A stretch of 64,000 nt of DNA from contig MNCI01008335.1 of assembly GCA_015680685.1 (NCBI GenBank), positions 216,715 to 280,714 of the forward strand, in the 5' to 3' direction. Under the pieces are notes generated by a model that saw only the letters and a program-made list of their open reading frames with translations, was not told where the DNA came from and searched no databases. The stretch is from Gnetum montanum (Eukaryota; Streptophyta; Gnetopsida; Gnetales; Gnetaceae). This document shows, one piece after another, positions 60,990 to 64,000 of this stretch (position 1 is its first letter; each line of letters begins with the position of its first letter). The position numbers and the translations under genes are program-made.

Positions 60990-61457
60990 GTGGGACCATC
61001 AGCAAAAATAGTAGTTTCTCCATAAGGCCAAGAACTTCATGGAAATCAACGGCCACCTTTATAAGATGTGTGCAGATGGCCTGGTTCGATGGTGCATCGC
61101 TAATGATGATACACTGCGCATCCTCCAAGATGTTCACGAGGGCCCTTATGGGGGCCACTATGCTAGACAATGCACAACCATTAAGATTCTACTTGCAAGA
61201 TATTATTGGCCTACACTCTTCAGGGATGCCCAATGGTTTGCCCACTCTTGTGAACGATGCTAGAGAGACGGTGGGATGACTGCACAAATGGAGGGACCTC
61301 AGCAGTGGATCCAACCACTGGAACCCTTCAACATTTGGGGCATCAACTTCATGGTTTCCATCACACCCATGTTCAATGAGAAGATGTACATCATTGTTGA
61401 TTACTACACGAAGTGGGTAGAGGCAGCAGCCGTCATCGACTATTCCTCAAACACCGC
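60990..61457 (+). pseudogene. Integrase of element 4, cut by element 5
   Basis: Zinc part: HEGPYGGHYARQ, ARYYWPTLFRDAQW, CERC (frame 61039-61263). The core begins GPQQWIQPLEPFNIWGINF, where the first catalytic Asp is Asn, and continues YIIVDYYTKWVEAAAVID up to SSNTA, then stops dead at the LTR of element 5 (61458). The rest should lie beyond the window. Confidence 0.88.
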
Positions 61458-61804
61458 TGATGAGTGGCGAGGTACCCCTACACTCAACCATACGAAACGA
61501 GCGTCGCACGCGCGATCCGGTCGAACTCCGCAGATGGACTAGTTGTGGTATCTAGATAGTTAGCCTTAGGTCGCAGTTCGCTGTCTTCCCATCTAGACTA
61601 GTTTTGCATATGTCACGTATGGTTTAGTCTAGATGAGGTGTATGATGTGTTCTAATTCTAATGCTACTCCTGATGGCAGTGGAAAATAATATTTAACTAA
61701 ATCTAAGCTAAGAGGAAAAGGGTAAGAAAATCTAATCTAGCCTAAGTGCGACGAGCAACCGATTCCTTGATCAACCGTACACATCTTGGACTTCGTGCAC
61801 GACT

Positions 61805-61945
61805 GCCACTGGGACTACCAAGCATAGGCCTAGGTACGCCACTGGGATTACCAAGCGCAGACCCCAAATACGCCACTGGGTTACCAAGCGTAGATCCCCC
61901 TAGCTACACCACTGGGCTACCAAGCAGTCACACTTAAATGCTCGT
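61805..61945. repeat. Four-copy 33-36-bp minisatellite in the LTR
   Basis: The string CCACTGGG..TACCAAGC recurs at about 61805, 61838, 61872 and 61908. The other LTRs have a single related piece (GGATCACCAAGCGTAACGC). Confidence 0.8.
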
Positions 61946-62150
61946 AATCAAGTCGAACTCGTTCCGCTTCTAGGAGTTTAGGGTTGAGAGACTAATCGCG
62001 ATAAGTAACCGATTCCTTAACTAGCCGTACACACCCGTAGATGCTCGTAGTCAAGTCGTACTTACACCGCGCTATGAAAGCAATAAATAACATGAAATAA
62101 ATAACAATAAATAAACTAAGTGAATGCTGCAATGATGAAGTAATCTCGAT

Positions 62151-62199
62151 CTTTATTGCCGGTCATGTGCGTGTCCAAGTACGGCACACTCGAATAAAG
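62151..62199 (-). promoter_or_regulatory. Possible poly(A)-signal hairpin in R
   Basis: On the transcript strand CTTTATT (from 62199) pairs with AATAAAG (to 62151) around a GTGTG/CACGCAC-containing loop. The same pairing strings occur in element 2 (36204-36256) and element 4 (48489-48540). The AATAAAG would be the polyadenylation signal. Confidence 0.4.
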
Positions 62200-62323
62200 A
62201 CACCGTACAATCACATTCACCACACTGCGGGCAGACACGGGAAAATTCTAACTCTGGAGGGATCAAACTGCCAGAGCTTCGCTACACTAAAACTGGGATC
62301 CCCAAACAAGGGAGAGCCGCCTC

Positions 62324-62332
62324 TTATTTATA
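62324..62332 (-). promoter_or_regulatory. TATA box of element 5 LTR
   Basis: TATAAATAA on the minus strand, in a context (CTATAAATAAGAGGCGGCTC) shared with the other LTRs. Only about 147 bp separate it from the LTR start. Confidence 0.8.
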
Positions 62333-62479
62333 GACATGGCGGCGGACTGCGATATCGCGTACGCGATATCGTAGGGAAGGACGCGATATCGCGTACGCGA
62401 TATCGCGGGGGATGCGATATCGCGTCGGACGCGATATCGCGTACGCGATATCGCGGCCGACGCAAACCGCGTCTCATCA
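62333..62479 (-). promoter_or_regulatory. Palindromic GATATC array forming U3
   Basis: Seven GATATC cores in about 120 bp, mostly as CGCGATATCGCG (a 12-bp perfect palindrome). Pairs are joined by GTAC so that each pair makes a 26-bp perfect palindrome (62391-62416 and 62429-62454). It occupies nearly all of U3 directly upstream of the TATA box, so it is likely the enhancer or binding platform. In older copies the CpGs have become TpG or CpA. Confidence 0.75.
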
Positions 62480-62650
62480 TACCCCCACGACTGAATAAAA
62501 ACTCGTCCTCGAGTTACAAGGAGAACAAGCTTCAGTGATTACACAGTGGATAGGTATGGGATTATTAACTAGAAAAAGAAATGGACTAATGCCGCAGTGT
62601 GGGAAGACACAACACAGAGAAAAAATGCTACAACTACAAAAATGTGGAAC

Positions 62651-63988
62651 TCATGTAGTTCCTGGTGGCGGTGGCTCCTCCATGGGTGCTTTCCCTTTGT
62701 CACGTGCTCCAAGTTTTGAAGATTGATGACGCTGAAGAATAGCCTGGAGCTTCTCCTCTTCGGTCCGAGGGTCTTGTGCCGTCCATGCTGATGCTCCAAT
62801 GTTTGATGGAGTCGGCACTTCCCACGGACAGGGTAGTTGCGGGAACATCTGATTAGCTTTGACGTACCACGCCGCAAACACCCGTCGTTCCTCTTCAAAG
62901 GCTCTGGCTTTGTCTTTGTATTCATGAAGTTCTGTTAGCCGTCGAGCCAAGTCGGTTGCCACATCTTTCTGCCCTTGGTAGCTCTCTTTTACCACCGCGA
63001 GTTCAGAATTTGCAACATCTAATTTTTCAGCCAACTTCTTTCGTTCTGCAAACTCTGTTTCATATTTGATGTAGGTGGAAGCTACCTGCTGCTCGAGCTC
63101 TGACCTCGGGCGTCCTGCCGTTAACATGGCCAGGTTGGCATACCGAAGATTTGCCAACTCCATGTATTCAGTTAAGTCTTGGATCTGCAGGTCCCGGTTC
63201 TTAATTTCCGCCTGGTGGGCATAGGCATAAGTGTCCAATATGGCCCCCCAATCAGTGTGCTGGGCACTGATGTTGTTGATTTGGGCTTTCGCCATATGGA
63301 TCTCCTTCTCCAGGATCTGTTTGTACATCCCCACCTGGTCACGGAAGTGCTCCTTCAGCTTCTCGTGTCGTTTAGCCTCATTCTGCCACGCGCTAATCTC
63401 GATGGCTGATTTCTGTCGAATAGCGTGCACTTCCTCCATTGAGAGGGTTCTATTTTCTCTGGCTAAACGGCTTACATCCTGGTTGACTCGGATGAATTGT
63501 TCTCGCAGCCGATGAAAGTGCTCATCGAGAACATTCTTTTGTTTCTCCACAGAGGTCAACCGAAGGTTATCTGCAACCAACTGCTTGTTTTCCTCTTGTA
63601 AGGCTTTGAGTGCCTTAAGATGCGCATGAGTTTGCGCCTTTGCTACGGAGGCATCCCAAGTCACCATCTCCTTTTCTTCTGCCACCTTCTTATTTTCTGC
63701 AATTAATTTAGTTAATTGCTTGGTTTTAAATTTGTTTAACTGGTCTGCGGGAACCAATTGCAAGGGGTCCTGCTGTATTGCTTGTAAGGTGATGAGCTGT
63801 TCTTGTAATTTCCGTACTTCTGCTTCAACATGCTCAGCCCTTACCTCGGAAATGACCAGTTTCCCCTTGGTTGAAATGAGGTCTGACTGTATTGCGGTTA
63901 CATCCTGAGGGACGTCAAACAGAGGCGTTAAAACCTGTCCCGTTTGAAGCAATCTGTCCAATGCATCCTCATGTTCTGCAGGAGTCAT
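62651..63988 (-). CDS. Intact coiled-coil ORF next to the 3' LTR of element 5
   Basis: At least 445 codons with no stop; the first ATG is at 63986-63988, but the frame stays open to the window edge, so the true start may lie outside. Nearly all of residues 30-375 is charged, Leu/Glu/Lys/Gln-rich heptad-like sequence (for example VRKLQEQLITLQAIQ, LKALQEENKQLVADNLRL), a long coiled coil. A short aromatic, Pro-rich part follows (FAAWYVKANQMFPQLPCPW), then a tail with KGKAPMEEPPPPGTT. No membrane span, zinc knuckle or enzyme motif is seen. It is in the element's sense strand, 172 bp from the LTR, where env-like genes lie in Athila relatives; none of the other copies has it. It could be an env-position structural gene, a captured host gene, or a gag-like protein of a rearranged element. 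Confidence 0.75.
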   Translation of the reverse strand: MTPAEHEDALDRLLQTGQVLTPLFDVPQDVTAIQSDLISTKGKLVISEVRAEHVEAEVRKLQEQLITLQAIQQDPLQLVPADQLNKFKTKQLTKLIAENKKVAEEKEMVTWDASVAKAQTHAHLKALKALQEENKQLVADNLRLTSVEKQKNVLDEHFHRLREQFIRVNQDVSRLARENRTLSMEEVHAIRQKSAIEISAWQNEAKRHEKLKEHFRDQVGMYKQILEKEIHMAKAQINNISAQHTDWGAILDTYAYAHQAEIKNRDLQIQDLTEYMELANLRYANLAMLTAGRPRSELEQQVASTYIKYETEFAERKKLAEKLDVANSELAVVKESYQGQKDVATDLARRLTELHEYKDKARAFEEERRVFAAWYVKANQMFPQLPCPWEVPTPSNIGASAWTAQDPRTEEEKLQAILQRHQSSKLGARDKGKAPMEEPPPPGTT

Positions 63989-64000
63989 TGAGGTTCCGGC

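Larger units (their letters stand above)
48233..61457 (+). mobile_element. Element 4: Athila-like element, interrupted twice
   Basis: Plus-strand copy with 5' LTR (48233-49121), primer site, gag and protease on the left of element 3. Linker, RT, RNase H and integrase resume on the right of it at 59085. The integrase core stops abruptly at 61457, where element 5 begins, so the 3' end lies beyond the window. The protein reads across element 3 without loss (CNNCGP on the left, STKQTSIQACSRC on the right), showing that element 3 is a clean insertion. Confidence 0.9.
61458..62479 (-). repeat. 3' LTR of element 5
   Basis: 1022 bp, TGATGAGTGG and CTCATCA ends. Longer than its relatives because of a four-copy minisatellite (61805-61945). 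Contains TATA (62324-62332), AATAAAG (minus strand, 62151-62157) and the palindromic U3. Confidence 0.92.
61458..64000 (-). mobile_element. Element 5: young Athila-like element (3' end only)
   Basis: The 3' LTR (61458-62479), purine tract (62480-62490, TACCCCCACGA on the plus strand) and first c.120 bp of interior match elements 1-4 and 6, and the element then continues past the window. It is inserted in the integrase of element 4; the left flank is ACCGC (61453-61457). It keeps far more CpG than any other copy and carries an undamaged long ORF, so it appears to be the most recent insertion. Confidence 0.88.

Noticed and set aside
62333-62479. CRISPR-like repeat array
   Set aside because: The repeated GATATC palindromes have no unique spacers, lie in LTR U3, and recur at LTR ends across the window.
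63179-63908. Several plus-strand ORFs of 60-94 codons
   Set aside because: Shadows of the long coiled-coil frame on the minus strand.
1-64000. tRNA, rRNA or small RNA genes
   Set aside because: I looked for tRNA-like A and B boxes and rRNA strings and saw none I could support; the tRNA-Asp similarity at the LTRs is only the primer-site complement.

Overview
This window reads as nuclear DNA of a land plant with a large, repeat-rich genome. It is AT-rich, has no operons or RNA genes I can recognise, and is dominated by decayed LTR retrotransposons nested inside one another. The family signatures are plant-type: Ty3/gypsy elements with a tRNA-Asp primer site as in the Athila group, a Tat-type element with two RNase H domains, a LINE, and pieces of a cytokinin-type (type-B) response regulator. 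A gymnosperm or other large-genome plant is a reasonable guess, but the sequence does not prove it.

Layout. 1-2966: mostly undefined DNA with a short GC-richer island. 2967-c.8022: a plus-strand Tat-type pol relic and its 3' tail. c.8023-10703: an old minus-strand Athila-like gag with its 5' LTR (element 0). 11246-18419: element 1, a minus-strand Athila-like element with two LTRs and a perfect 5-bp target duplication (CATGC). 18420-29418: older DNA with a LINE relic whose 3' part is repeated four times, a degenerate c.80-bp tandem repeat, a worn LTR fragment and a 183-codon pseudogene I cannot name. 29419-36535: element 2, like element 1, with target duplication GTAGT. 36861-47508: exons of a type-B response-regulator-like gene, split by element 6 (37202-c.47215), the only copy here with gag, protease, RT, RNase H and integrase. 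48233-61457: element 4, plus strand, carrying gag, protease and pol, interrupted by element 3 (52291-59084, minus strand) and cut in its integrase by element 5 (61458 to beyond the window end, minus strand).

How the parts fit together. Elements 0-6 form one family. They share a gag beginning M-S-S-S-H or similar, a CX2CX3HX4C knuckle, a DSG-type protease, a tRNA-Asp primer site, and LTRs with TGATGAG/CTCATCA ends. U3 is very short (about 115-150 bp before the TATA box) and is made almost wholly of palindromes around GATATC. Elements 1, 2 and 3 lack RT, RNase H and integrase. In 1 and 2 the missing block has the same edges, so they look like a non-autonomous gag-protease lineage mobilised by full copies such as 4 and 6. 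Element 5 appears youngest: its LTR is still CpG-rich, and just inside its 3' LTR it carries an undamaged 445-codon coiled-coil ORF that none of the other copies shows. Every other coding region, apart from short open stretches, is broken by stops or frameshifts.
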